Notes: generated by a model not told the origin, from the sequence alone. DNA of 64,000 nucleotides from Usnea hakonensis (GCA_013423325.1 BLJB01000040.1:124001-188000), one strand, 5' to 3'; shown: positions 22,190 through 34,318, counted from the stretch's first letter. Translations and numbers: made by a program.

Positions 22190-23422
22190 CTACGCATGAG
22201 CCTCGTTGACCAACACATAGCGATACCGCGCCTTTCCTGCGCCCATATCCACAACCGCTTGGTTCGCCTCCTTCAGCGGTCTCTTCTGAATCCAAGGCTT
22301 CACGCCTTTCCTCGCCGTCAACTCCAACATCTCCTCTATCTCGTGCGGGGCACCGATTGCGCTCCCGCCGATCTTGCAGCCCTTTGCAATCAGCGAGAAG
22401 GCGTTGAAGGCCGGTAAGCGGTCTTCGGGGGCGCCGACTTGGATGAAGGTGCCGTTTGTGCGGAGGAGCGTGAGATATTGTTCGAGTGGCATGTTGGGCG
22501 AGGATACTGTGCTGACGATGAGATCGAGGGAGCGGGCGTGGTGGGTGGCCCAGTCTTTGTCGTCGTCTGTTGCAATGTATTTGTCGGCTCCAATCTTCTT
22601 GGCGTCCTCCTTTTTCGCAGCCGAGCGGCTTATGGCCGTGACGCTGTCGGCTCCGAGTGCCTAGGGCTAGTTAGTTGCTTCTCCGTCGTCGATGGAGCGG
22701 GTGAGAGCACCTTCGCATAGAGGATGCCGAAGTGGCCTAATCCACCAACACCAACGATGCCAACCTTTTTGCCCTGTCCGCATCCGTTCTTTTTCAATGG
22801 GGAGAAGACCGTGATACCACCACAGAGCATAGGCGCGGCTTCGTCGGAGGGGATGGCATCAGGGATCTTCAGGACGAAGTGTGACGGTGCTCTGCAGTAA
22901 TCCGAATATCCACCGTACGATTTGCTACCGTCGTCGTACTTTCCATTGTAGGTACCGACCATGTTCGCGCAGTGGTTTTCCATGCCGCTCGCGCACTCTT
23001 CGCAATCTGGCTTGAGGCAGGAGGAGGATTGAGCACCAACGCCAACCCGGTCACCTACTCTGTGAAACGCATCAGCGCTGTGGCCAAGAAGGGTGTGGAC
23101 CATTGGCCTCACTTGATACCCCTTTCAACCTTACTACCAACTTTGACTGCGGTTCCAACGACCTCATGCCTACGGCGAATAAGCCAATGGGACTCGGTTC
23201 CTTCGCGACAGCAACGTACCCGACACAGCATGGGTATATTGTTGGGGCCCAGCCACTACGGAGAGTGTGTAAATCACTGCCGCAGATACCACAATGTGTG
23301 ACCTTGATATCGACGTCGGTTTCCTCCCACGTCTTGGGCTCGTAGTTTTGCCATTTCATGTTCCCCTCGACGGAACTAGGGTCGAGACCTAGCCATCCTT
23401 GAAACTTGTATGATGTGCTCAT
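22190..23422 (-). CDS. Zinc-dependent alcohol dehydrogenase, cinnamyl-alcohol/ADH6 type
   Basis: Four exons on minus: 23422-23220, 23169-23113, 23059-22711 and 22660-22190 (359 aa; the family is about 360). The introns are 50, 53 and 50 nt with matching phases. The product belongs to the medium-chain dehydrogenase group that reduces aldehydes such as cinnamaldehyde or veratraldehyde, usually with NADPH. Catalytic zinc ligands are visible in CGICGSDLH and GHEVVG; the second intron falls inside the zinc-dependent fold. The structural-zinc lobe CLKPDCEECASGMENHC has four cysteines in the usual spacing. The Rossmann motif GIVGVGGLGHFGILYAK spans the third junction and continues ALGADSVTAISRS. The residue after the last strand of the cofactor site looks NADP-type but was not verified. 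The protein is probably cytosolic. Confidence 0.92.
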
Positions 23423-24694
23423 CTTTGCGGCGCTGAAAGATTTGGTGAAATAGATGCCCTAAAGTACCTTACTTGACGGTGTGCGGCGAATGAGGTGGTG
23501 TGTATGGAGCAGGATTGGTCTGAGCAGTTCTGAGTACAAAACTTCATCTTCCTCTGACGCAATGTATGCCCCTTATTGAGGCCCCTTGCCGCCATTGCCG
23601 TCAACTGCCGTCTCGTATCCCCGGAACACTGCTGGCGCCGAGTGAGAAGCCAAAACGAAGACAAGAATTTTTGTAATGACATCATCAAGCACTGGCGCCA
23701 GGGCCTACGGGAAGTCTGAAATCTGAAAGCACCATAGCGGTGGCGCTTGTCTCGAAGAGGAGATAGTCTCGAAGCTTATCTCGCCGTCTTCCGAGCCTCG
23801 GAGCAAACCTCCGTAGCTAGAGCAGGCAAAGCTGAGGAAAGATGACGAGAAGTTCATTACTCGCACTCGTCAATGAATTTTCCCATTTATTTATATACCT
23901 AAGGTATTGTTCTTGGGTCTTATGAGACGTGACTGGTATTATAATCCGGATTGTCCTTTAGCGTACGAAGCCAGTGTCGTTCATCGAGGCTGCAGTCTGC
24001 AGATCATGCAGTTGTGCATGCGCAAATCAGAATCTGTGGCTAAAGTCAAAGAGCCCGCTAGGGAGGTAAGTTCAGCCTGCTGTGGCAAGCAATGGTTCGG
24101 CATAGATGCCGAACACTGAGACTGAAGAGAGTGAGACATCAAATTTTGAAAGCAAGAAGCAGAAGCAGACGCTGAATACGGAGATGAATTCAAAAGAGAG
24201 TTTTATGATTGGCTGAAACACTTGTTATAGATTCGAGGTCCCAGCTTACCTAGAAGCGGTGCTGGATGTTTGGATGTTACTCAAAATTCTGACGTCCGTG
24301 GCTTTGTATGGTCGCAAGAGCGTGCAGCGATGAGTTTGAAAATTGGACTTTGCATAATAGAGCTGGACTCCGATCACATTTTCTGTTCTGTACTAATGCA
24401 TGGCATCAGGTGTTGGCTGCCGCAGAGTTTGACTGTCATGACTGTACGTGGTCGTGCTGCATGTGCGAGTCTGAGAGGGTCTCTGAAAATGTAGGGTTCG
24501 TGTTGATCCTCTACCTGAACCGGAGTTGCCTTTAGTCCATTCAATTCAATAAAGGGTATGAGTTACTCCAACCCCCCACTTTCCCGATCTTTCCAATTCT
24601 CTAAACAATCAATGCGCAAGTTCGAGCTATGCATACCGGCCAGGCGGAAAGTCCTTCTGGAAAGACTGGGTGGGAGAGGATCAGGACAGGTCCC
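23423..24694. other. Intergenic region upstream of the dehydrogenase gene
   Basis: These 1.27 kb hold the dehydrogenase promoter (right of 23422) and the 3' flank of the first DUF6594 gene. Only short, family-less open frames are present. A TACCTAAGGTATT-like palindromic element lies at about 23898-23910. Confidence 0.5.
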
Positions 24695-26313
24695 TCAGTT
24701 GTTGGTGGCCACCTTGACGTTGGATATGTTGCCACCCAGGAACACGACAAGCACCGCAGAGTAGGCAGCCGTTGCAGTAAAGACTTCTTGTTTCTTCGCC
24801 TGAGTGAAGATTGAGCAAGATACAGAGAAGATCATTGTGGAGATAAAGATTGTGAGAATCTGGTAGTTGCTATTGCCCTCGATTTGTGACATTTCGGTTG
24901 ATTTCAGCTTGAGTAGCACATATACTGGGACGAGCAGTAGAACTGCTGCTGATATTGTGACTATGGTGCGTAGGACGTTATCGAGGCGTTCGAGAGAGAC
25001 CAAGTAGAGGGCCTCATCTCCAGTCTTGATTTTCTGCTCCTGTGTGCGGAAGAGCTTCTGTTCGCGAAAGTCAGAGAAAGCGTTCCAGATGAAGGTTGCA
25101 AAAATCATAGGAAAGCTTGCAATCGAAGCGATGATCATCATGGGCAGAGGGATCAAGATCGCACGATACCGAAGTAGCCATAGCAGAGAACCGCGAGACA
25201 AGTGATGTTGCGCACTCACACTTGTAGCGGTCCTTGAGATGGTGCTGAATGTGTCTGCGAGAAGTGTATTCAGCCACCCTCGGTCAGCAGCGCAGCCGAG
25301 AGCAGCAAGGTCTGTCCCTTCACGAATCCAGTCAGATTCGGAGCAGACTAAGCTTTCGGTATTATGTATCAAGTTATACACATTTCGCTGAGATCGCTCG
25401 GATGGCCGTTTGATGGCCTCAATCTTCTGGGCTCGCAGCAGCGCTTCATCTGCTAATGCATTATTTCAAGATTTCAGATTGGCGGAGGAGCTGTGAGCGT
25501 ACCGTATTCTTTCAGCTTGCTGTGCACACTGGCCATGATCTCTGGGCGTCTTGAGTCTGGGCGTCCATAGTCCAGTCGGCGCGATACTAGTAGCCTCGGA
25601 TCACCATCTCTGAAATTCCATTTATCAAAGTCTGCCAACTCATCTTCGAGAGCAGCAAGCTCATCCTGGAGGTGTAGTAGAGCGTAATTGCGAAGCCAAC
25701 CAAATTTCCTGAACCTGAATCGCAACAATGTCGTTAGTATTGGAAATTCAAGGAAAGCTTTGAGCAATGGAGAGGATTTTGATCATCAAAGCTCGCGAAG
25801 AACGTACATTAAGAATTGAGGGTCCAGGTTCTCGATAGCGGCGACTTTGCCATAGCCTGAACAATATTGGTTGACTGCAATGGACTTGTAAGCTTACCAC
25901 AAGAATAAAAGGGGAGACAGCTAACGAGAATGGATGATCTGATCTACTTCGCCTTTGACATGTCCGGGCAGATAGCTTTGGGACAGATTCAGCTTGTCTA
26001 TAATGCGGCCGACCAGGCTCATTCCTTTTGCTGGCCATCTTGTTAACCTCAGCACGATGTCAGTGATGCTGCAACGCGTACCTTGTCCGGCATTCTCGTT
26101 CCTCAAAAAAGACTGAGATTCGAACGGATAGGGAATACTTGAGCCGCTATGACTTAGAGACGTTGTCGACGCCTCCGGGCTGTTGGGACTTGGTAGCTCA
26201 TTGTTTGTCTGGTCACGGGTTGTTTCCGCATGTTTTGTGGTCCCGGAATTCAGATACCAGTCACCCAGATTCCGATTATTTCCCGATGGTCTCTGCATAG
26301 ATTGACAGCCCAT
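24695..26313 (-). CDS. DUF6594 membrane protein, copy A
   Basis: Six exons on minus: 26313-26082, 26030-25926, 25874-25808, 25714-25503, 25449-25220 and 25057-24695 (402 aa if the last intron is spliced). The N-terminus is polar and Ser/Thr-rich. The DUF6594 core has FRKFGWLRNYALLHLQDELA, LEDELADFDKW and EYDEALLRAQKIEAIKRPS, then SESDWIREGTDLAALG. It closes with EQK-KTGDEALYLVSLERLD and three C-terminal membrane helices (TISAAVLLLVPVYVLL; ILTIFISTMIFSVSCSIF; AAYSAVLVVFLG). The last intron (25058-25219, 162 nt, GTGAGT donor) has no stop and keeps frame, so a retained form of 456 aa is possible. No biochemical function is known for the family. Two relatives lie at 28.2-29.7 and 32.9-34.3 kb. 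Confidence 0.8.
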
Positions 26314-28204
26314 TAGTATGATATTGCAGGCAAAATGCCAGTGCGTTTTGATTCAGAAGAATGTTGGAATAATGTTCGTAGAAGAGGAAATATGATGATG
26401 AAGTGAAATTAGAAAGAATGCGAGACCCTCTTGCTGAGGTGTGGTTGTGTGGTTAGCCAGGCGTCCTTGATATTGTCATGAGTTGTTACACAAATGGCTC
26501 TTAACAAATTTTAAAGTGGCGGGCAGGAAGGGTATCGGAAAGAATTAGGTCCGCAGGGGAGGGTAGAGCTACCAGGCAACGCTGGAGCATTTGACATCCT
26601 AATCATTATTATTGATTGGTAGGTAAGGTACAGTACGATATTTCTGGTGAAGGTGTGCCGTCTGGTTTGATTTCGACTTGGCTATTTCTGCTCTAGGGCA
26701 GGGAAGGCAAGCAATTAATTCATTGGTCAGATTCCCATTTCAAGCTCCGTCTCCTGCATCGTGTTATTCAGGACCATAGCCTCTAGAGCTACACTGAAAT
26801 AGAAAATCTGGTGCAATCCGTAGGGAGCTCAAATATGTCTAGGAAGTCCAAAGAAAGCTGTCGTCTCAAAATCAACAGCTACAGAGGGTTAAGTATAATA
26901 AACTTGCGACATACTTAATAGAAACACAAGGCAACTGCAGTCTCTGCATGGTCCCGAGCGGGCGAAGGAACGGGCAATGCAGAACAAAATGACGAATGTA
27001 TGACGAAAAGGGGGATAGCCTGAGACTTAGCCGTAGCCTTGTAGTCGCTCTGCTTACCTTAAGGTAAGATTACGTCTGCACCCAATAAATCAATTCTTGA
27101 TCACAAGAAGCTAATTCTCGTCTCCCAATTTCTATCTTGACTCCATCGAGTAATTCACACTCAGTGAGGGAAATCTGAAGCACGGACCGATAGACGTCGG
27201 AGAGGTAGCAGTCCCAACCTTCACTACATGGGGTTAAGGGGATCCGTGCCAGAATCAGCCGCCATGCGCTACCCTGCGCAAATTTATTGGGGCTGGCTGT
27301 CAGAGTGAGATACAGGAACTCCTCTGACAACTATCATGGCCGTTGATTATGGTCCCGAACGAAAAAGTCCCCATAAGCAGCCTCAGGCTCGCAGGCAACG
27401 CTCTAATAGCTACAGACATGTACACAGATTCTGAGCAGGTCCAAGGAGAAGGTCCCTCAGTTCAGACCCATACTCCGTCCTTAACAGCGATTATAAGAAA
27501 AGACGAGGTCTCTCATGCTTTACTATCCGATAGACCCTTTGCTGCTTTGCATCCCCTGGCATTATGCTAGGCTCCTGCATCAATCCGGCTTTGCTGGCAC
27601 GAGCTTTCCTACATACAGCATATGTTCACCGCTATACACGGTGTCGCACATTCTCTTGAGATGGCTCTTATCATGCTTTGTTGCGTTATGGAGCAATGGT
27701 CATCCCCAAGCAACATAAAGCAAGGAGGAAACAAGGGAGTAAAGCAAACATGTGTTATTAGCTTTCCCCAAATTTTCGTTTAGATTGCATGCTTCGCCAT
27801 GCTCGATGAAAGATGGAGGCGGCGATTAGCTCACTGACAGATTGATTAAGTCTTACTAAAGGGCTTCAAAGGCATTTAGGGTCCAACATAGAGCGACCTT
27901 ACGTCAGGGATAGCGCCGATTGGCTACCCGTGCAGATGCGAGCGCTCATGAATACGCCTCGCTGTTTCGGGTGCGGTGACATGGAGCCTCATACTGCGCA
28001 AAGTGTCATGCATCACCTTCAAACACGGATAACACATGCTCTTCAATGTATTTTCAGAAGGCTTCACAGGCCATTCATGTAGTTCTTTCTACATACCTAG
28101 ACAACCAATCCTACATTCTCCAATACTTTCCAGCACAGAGTCAGCCTCTTCTTTAGAGCAACTACTTAGACTCATCTAGACAAACTCACGATTTTCTACA
28201 TACA
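26314..28204. other. Intergenic region between DUF6594 copies A and B
   Basis: These 1.9 kb separate two DUF6594 loci in opposite orientation and would contain both promoters. A perfect 16-nt palindrome (CTTACCTTAAGGTAAG) sits at 27053-27068. An open stretch on minus (27070-27330) lacks an ATG and has no recognised relative. Nothing else is supported. Confidence 0.5.
27053..27068. repeat. 16-nt perfect palindrome built on TACCTTAAGGTA
   Basis: CTTACCTTAAGGTAAG equals its own reverse complement. Shorter versions of the same core recur elsewhere in intergenic DNA of this window, for example at 50930-50941. Confidence 0.8.
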
Positions 28205-29664
28205 ATGGCAACTACAAAACATAAACTATTGAGTCTCAATGATACGAAAGTCTCAACTTCTCCGAGAGAAGCAAAGGGAACCAGAATCAGCTGCCTTCCA
28301 CGACACCAAACGAATCAACCGAGTCAAATACTCCAACTACTTCCGAGTCTGCGTTTGGAAATGGTCCGGAATTATCTAACGATGAAAGTGAGCTACGTAC
28401 TTGGTCTGCAATAAGAAAGTAGCTGATCACTTGACTCTCAAGCCGCCGAGGAAGAAAACCTCATCACCCGGCTCAGACTTGCACCTGTACTGTCGTCTCG
28501 CCAAGCAGAGGTGACTTCTTCTTATAGGGTCCCTTCGCAAATACCTTCCTGTGAGGAGCCCGGATGATAGAAACGTTGAGGGAGATGCTGACTGAGGATC
28601 AAGTGGACGAACATGGCCGTGGATACGGCAGGCTTGCGGCCTTCGAGGACTGCGATCCAAGTTTCTTGATCTACCGGAAATTTGGCTGGCTACACAACCG
28701 ACTGTTACTACGTCTGCAAGACGAACTCTAAGTACTTGAGAACAATCTTCTGTCGTTCGACAAATTCGAAGCTATTAGAGGCAATCCTCGTTTTCAGCAA
28801 TCCTGCCGCTTAGACAACGGTCGCCAAGACTCAAAGCGACGGGCCATGTTAACAGACATAAAGGCAAAAATTGACGAGTATGGTAGGTAAAACTTTTGGA
28901 ATATCTATGATCTGATCGGATTTCCCGGGTAAACATTTTTTAGATGATAAGCTGTTCCGCTTGCAAAAGCTCCATGCCATCAAGAGGCCCACGAAGCAGA
29001 ACCAATCTAGCATATACCAGGCTACGACTCAAAACCTCGTTGATATGGAGTCATATTGGCCTTGTCGAACGGACGATCTGGCAGCGTTGGCTCCGGACGC
29101 AGAACACGGTTGGTTCAACGGTTTGCTCGAATACGTGTTGGCTAGAGTCCCGAAGAGGATATTAAGAGTAAGGACCGGCCGCTTTTAAAACCTTTTAGAG
29201 GAGTCATAGCCGGCAATTCCCTGTCCACATCATCGTGAATTGTAGATCGCTACCCAACACGCCGGAGAGGAGTGTTTTGCAAACGATGGGCATTCCGTCT
29301 TGTTCAAGTCTCAGAAACTGACCACGGTCAAGGCTATATTCCGTAACAAGGAGCAAAAAACCAAAACCGGTGCCAACCCCCCCTTTTGCGCGGGTTCCTC
29401 ACTATCTTCGCCGTTGGCTCCCTACTCATTCCAGTCCTCATACTTTTCGTGCTTCAGCCAGAAAACGCCTCCCAAGTCAAGAACCAGTACAAATATCAAG
29501 TGCTTACCATATTTCTGTCTACTCTGTTTGCCTCAGCTTCCTGCTCAATTTTTACCAAGGCACGAAAGCAGGAGGTGTTCACGGCCACCGCTGCCTATTG
29601 CGCAGTCCTGGCAGTGTTTTGGGTCAGAACCTTACAGGTTATGGTGGCCTCAACTGAAGGCTAG
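28205..29664 (+). pseudogene. DUF6594 pseudogene, copy B
   Basis: The locus retains every section of the family in order but cannot encode it. A polar N-terminal region is followed by a DUF6594 core (FLIYRKFGWLHNRLLLRLQ), which is cut by an in-frame TAA at 28729-28731 exactly where copies A and C have ALEDEL or QQEDEL. Coding resemblance continues past the stop, crosses an intron (about 28889-28943) into the EYD-DKLFRLQKLHAIKRPT segment, and then degrades. FRNKEQKTKTG near 29340 is shifted relative to the membrane-helix part (29386-29664) at a C-run, with about 12 residues missing. The membrane part is still very close to copy C (SIFTKARKQEVFTATAAYCAVL). The damage looks recent. Orientation is + as in copy C. 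Confidence 0.8.
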
Positions 29665-31784
29665 CTAAAATCACCCAAGCGGCCACCACTGACTCCGACA
29701 CGGGTGGCTTCATGCTTACTCGCTCAAACCCTGCATTCGGACTCTCTGACACGTGGACATGGCTGAGAGGGTTGGAATGCATATAGACTTGGGCGCTTTG
29801 GAACGAAAAGATGTATGGGTATTGGCCACAATCTCGAAACCATCGAATGGACTTAAAGACACATTTGATTGGCCTCGGAATAGGAAACACGACGTGCAAC
29901 ACGCAAGGTTCGGGGAACTTTTTCCAACATCAGCATGCTTCCCACAGAAACGATCAGCCCCTTTGATGAGACGTAAGAATTAGTCTTAGAGTAACCGGAA
30001 GCTTTTTCATATGACATCAATACGCTACCCACAGAATCAATTAACCCACCCAATCCCACCAACAGACTAACCTCACAATAACCTCACAGGTCTTTTTAAA
30101 AAGGGCTGATAAGGTATTATCACTCTTCCCATAGACTAATTCAGTTTATTGCATACACACCGAGAGAGATTGTTCTTGAGTGTTGATGCCCGGCCGAAGG
30201 ATCCGCTGACGCTCCTGCATGCAGCACGACGTTACGCCCAAGAGTCTTGAGATACCCTGTCACTGCATTATATTCTGAATTGGGCTCATGCTGTTGACGT
30301 GGTGGTAAATCTGTTGCCCCTGCAGTGTGTGGTCATATGATCAGCAATTTACACGCTTACCAAAACTATATCGAGGCTAAAGCTCTGCACTCAAGAGCTT
30401 GACGAATCTGTAGTCCATAGTCTCTGCTGATGATGCCATTTCAAAGAGTCGGAAAATGGATGTCCGTGTTCACTTGGATCGAAGGTGGTTCCCACAAATT
30501 CTCGCCACGCCGAAAATGTATTTTTAAACCTTCGATCCCAGCTAATACAAGGAAGTTCAGTGCGTCAAATTTGAGATTGGAGAAGCTACTGCTCGAATCT
30601 GAAAGGTCTTTAGTCATATTTTTTGGAACATTGCATATTTTGGAGGCTGAAGCATAGATAATCAACCAGACGTGGCGGGAATATCCGTATACCACCTCGA
30701 TTTTTATTGATCGAGAGTACCTTCCGTAAATCTCCGTCGAAACGGGGACATCCTCGCACATACAGCTGATCTGCATACTATCAAGAACACGTTCGACCGC
30801 AGTCGAGGCTGAGGTCGTTTTGAACCGCAACGAGGCTGAGTCCCGAGAATTTGGTACGGGCTGGAAGATAGGTTAATGCTGACGAGACATATATTGACTT
30901 GCTGATCATTACGAGCCAATTCAGGAAGCTGGGGCTTTCGCTGAAAGAGGCTCAAGGTGACTCGCTGTCTACTCCGAGATCACCTTCATCGAATACACGG
31001 TGAGGGTATGCATGATTGTAGGCGGTGGAGTCTTCGATCTGCCAATCGCATTAGTCTGTCTGATGCTGTCTGCCCCTACGCCTGAATTTGTTTTCTGATC
31101 AACAGGTGAAGTCTCCATTAGATAATTCAATGAGGTGGTGCTAGATGTTATTTGATAGGACATGCACTACGTACATTCACGACTATAATTGGCGAGGACC
31201 TACTGACGGCAGACCATGAGAGTTCCTCTTTTTACTGACTTGGCGTAAGTGGTCAACTTGCAAGAAAATCGAGCTGGATTTGAGGGATCCACGCCAACGG
31301 ACATGAATACAATGCAGAGCGGCATATTGATCATGTCAGCGGTCATCTGCACAGTTGCAGGTGCAATTGGGCACCAACAACGCTGCGCCAGAAATTGCCT
31401 GGTATTAATGGCTCTTCAAAGATTCTGACCGTCATAGGACCAATGATCGCTTTATACTGGAACTTGACTTCTTTGTGGGAAGTTGCCTCGTCGCAATTTT
31501 TGAGGGATCCCTTGATTTTGGAGCAACAGCTGAAAAACGTTGGGCTCTCTTGCGTTGGCAACGGAGTGGCAGCAAAGTGCGGCTCAAGTTTGGGCATATC
31601 TGGTTGGCTGTATCACTTAGGAGGGAATAAACAGTAGCAAGATAAGATGCTGTCAACACGCTACTACTATATGTATATAGCCAGGTCCGCATAAGGTCTT
31701 CGAAAACCAATTCGGCACTAATTGTCGCGAGCGCCTAGAGTCAGTCGGAATAGCACAAAATTGCAACGCTTTACCGGGAGTAAG
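29665..31784. other. Intergenic or decayed region
   Basis: In these 2.1 kb no frame matches a recognised family. Overlapping open stretches on minus at about 30441-30955 and on both strands at 31343-31710 lack convincing starts. Two short similar segments (about 29919-29952 and 30013-30045) suggest a small local duplication. This may be decayed coding DNA but that cannot be shown. Confidence 0.45.
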
Positions 31785-32316
31785 ATGCAGCGCTCTACAA
31801 GTAGCGGAAGCTATCCCGAAGACCTAGACCTGAAGGTATGTCCACAAACTTTTTTGCTCCTAGTCTGCTGACAAAATCAGGGTACCGCAAGAACGCCCAC
31901 TCAGGCCTCGGGAACTGGCTTCTCTGATTCAGAACCAACGGCAACACCCACTCAGCTCTGTCTGCCAAGAAATTGGACCCCGGAGGCGCAAGGCTCGTCA
32001 GGTCAATGCTTGCCTTCAGCACCAACGACCTGCACTGACGTCGTTCCCAAAGCCGATCAGGTACAATCTGGGCACGATTTCCGCCATTGTGGGAATTGCT
32101 GACATTGGAAATTAGGGGTCGGCTCAGAAATATAGGAAGAACGATCAGGTGTACAGAAAAGACGATCGCGACATCAATGGTGTACCGACTAAGCTTCGGC
32201 TTAAGATCTGTTGCATAACATACAATTCTCAAAGGAAAGAGTATAAGTATAGAGTGAAAGACGAGAAGGGTAATGATCTAGGCTGGTACTGGGAGCACGA
32301 GCTGGAAATGCTGTAG
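31785..32316 (+). CDS. Three-exon gene for a 143-aa protein with a Tudor/SH3-like C-terminus
   Basis: The exons are 31785-31835, 31881-32060 and 32116-32316. The introns (45 and 55 nt; GTATGT and GTACAA donors, CAG and TAG acceptors) are both phase 0. The first ~77 residues are polar and Thr/Pro/Ser-rich (TARTPTQASGTGFSDSEPTA), probably disordered. The last ~65 form a compact charged domain: KYRKNDQVYRKDD opens it, as in beta-barrel domains of the KOW/Tudor/SH3 kind (a K/R-x-G/N-D-x-V-Y strand), and it ends YRVKDEKGNDLGWYWEHELE. Reading through either intron meets stops, and joining them gives one uninterrupted product. A second small gene at 60856 has a comparable strand (FKINQRVYAKA). It lies 574 nt upstream of DUF6594 copy C on the same strand. 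Function is unknown. Confidence 0.6.
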
Positions 32317-32890
32317 GAAAGGCTGTCAGCACAAATTTGACGAAAGAGAAGAGTCTACTTGCGGGAACATATCCGGTTCTGCCGGGCTGACAGGAATAAC
32401 TCTCAATTTGAAATTGTTTTCTTTTAATCCACCTCTGATATCTGTTGTGGGCCACATAAGAATATCACTGCCGCATTATCCTGCAGCATCTGGCCCAGCA
32501 GTACCGGATCTGCATATTGGTGCAACGTGGGCGTGCTGTAGAGGTGCCTCAAGAGTGGGGGGAGGGCTGCCCTCCACGAATCAGTGTTCTCGGGGAAAGC
32601 TCTGGCTTGCAGATACAGCCTCTCGTTTCTCCGTTACCAAATTCGTTTCATGTATCCTGTTTTGGTTCAGGAATTTCTCATCTGCCGATCCCTAAGGTAC
32701 CGAAAACTGCAGGCATGTAATGTGGCTAGATTATGACAAATCCCATTCCTTGATATTGGGCGTTGGGATGCGGTTTGAGTTCTTATAGCAGACTCCGCAC
32801 TTGACGTTTGATATTGAGAATCCTTGTTTGCGGCTTCGAAATAAGGCTACTATTTTTGGGATTGAATTTTCCTATGCGCTAAAGAAAAGC
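32317..32890. other. Intergenic region upstream of DUF6594 copy C
   Basis: These 574 nt contain the promoter of copy C. An open frame continues 90 nt upstream of its ATG but has no earlier ATG. No other feature is seen except a CTAAGGTACC element near 32692. Confidence 0.45.
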
Positions 32891-34318
32891 ATGCAACATA
32901 CCGACACTATAAACGCGAACCTTTCTGTACATGAAGCCGATATTTCCGGAGAGTCCATCGACCCACCTGGTGCACCCGAGGAACACCCGGAATCTGTAGC
33001 ACCCTCGGCATCACCTCAACAGCATCCCTTCTATGATCAATCATGTCCAGACGATAGTCATGGTGGGCACTGTACGTTGCTTTTCTACAGCTACGTCAAT
33101 TGCTGACTAACAGCCATTGGCAGTGAGGAAGAGGACTATATGGAATCGGCTCAAGGCTACAGTACAGGGCCCCGCGTCTGAAGAGCTCGATGGTCGAGTC
33201 CGGCAAATCACTCCATCATGTAAGTTGCCGGCCTCTGATATAATTATGGTTCGACGCTAAACGCTCCTGCAATAGTGGACGATTACAAGCCGGGCTATGG
33301 CAAAGTGGCTGCCATCGAGGACTTGGATGCAGACTTCTTGGTCTTCCGCAAGTTTGGCTGGCTCCACAATTACGCTCTTCTCTACCTGCAAGATGAGTTG
33401 GCCCAACAGGAAGATGAGCTGGAAAGTTTCGATACATGGGAGCATGAAAAAGGAAATCCAACGAAGCTGGTCTCACGGCGTATAGATCAATCTTTTCATG
33501 ACTCCAGGCGGAAGGAACTTGTGGACAAGTTGCATGTCACACTTAAACAATATGGTGAGCTGCTTCAGTAGGACGATCTTTCTTATGCTGATATAGCCGC
33601 AGATGAATTACTTCTGCGAATGCAAACAATTCAAGGAATTAAACGGCCGAGTCAAAGGTCGCAAAAAAATATCTCTAATCTAATTCTTAATACACGAAAC
33701 CTCGTATCTGATGAGTCGGACTGGATCCGCCACGGATCTGATCTGGCAGCTCTGGGTTGTGGTCCTGAATATGGCTGGCTTAACACGTCTCTTGAAGATG
33801 CTTTGAATAAGATCTCCAAATCGATGACGATGGCAAGTACACCCACTTCCAGCATCTTTCCAACATCGCCATGCTCGTCAAGCAACTGGAGAGTCAAATA
33901 CCTGCATCCGATGACCCCCCTCTGCGGGCTTTCTACTGACCAAATCGAACAGAAGCTGTTCCGTAGTCCCGAGCAGAAACTCAAGACTGGAAACGAAGAA
34001 GGGCTCAGACTTCTTTCCGCTGACCGTCTTGACATCTTCCTCCACATCGTGCTTACAGTCATCGCAACCGTACTGCTTCTAGTCCCGGTCTTCGCACTTT
34101 TCAGGCTGCAGCCTACCTGTCGGGCAGACATCCGTCGCAAGAGCAACTATCAGCTCCTGACAGTCTTCATCTTTACGCTTATTTTCTCCGCGTCCTGTTG
34201 CATCTTTACAAAAGCTAGACGACAAGAAGTTCTCACTGCCACGGCGGCTTATTGTGCTGTCCTCGTGGTTTTTTTGGGCAATACGTCGACTGCCATGTTT
34301 TCCCAGGACAACATTTGA
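32891..34318 (+). CDS. DUF6594 membrane protein, copy C
   Basis: Five exons: 32891-33071, 33124-33219, 33276-33554, 33603-33832 and 33953-34318 (383 aa if all introns are removed). Exon borders coincide with those of copy A except for one intron fewer (the A intron at 25715-25807 is absent, giving a continuous DFLVFRKFGWLHNYALLYLQ). Downstream are QQEDELESFDTW, LLLRMQTIQGIKRPSQRS, DWIRHGSDLAALG, and the tail EQKLKTGNEEGL plus three membrane helices ending AAYCAVLVVFLG. The last intron (33833-33952, 120 nt) has a GC-AG donor (GCAAGT), carries no stop and preserves frame, so a 423-aa retained form is possible. The start is the first ATG after a stretch lacking one. No function is known for the family. 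Confidence 0.78.

Noticed and set aside
27070..27330. 86-codon open stretch on minus
   Set aside because: It starts at TTG; no ATG, no exon partner and no recognised relative.
30441..30955. Overlapping open stretches on minus
   Set aside because: Different frames, no credible start, no splice model joining them and no known motif; may be decayed sequence.
31343..31710. Mirror-image open frames on both strands
   Set aside because: Both are short and unsupported by starts, introns or homology.
33832..33952. Alternative frame DDGKYTHFQHLSNIAMLVKQ inside the last intron of DUF6594 copy C
   Set aside because: Protein-like, but it ends in a stop, is not shared by copies A or B, and using it would break the frame into the conserved membrane part.
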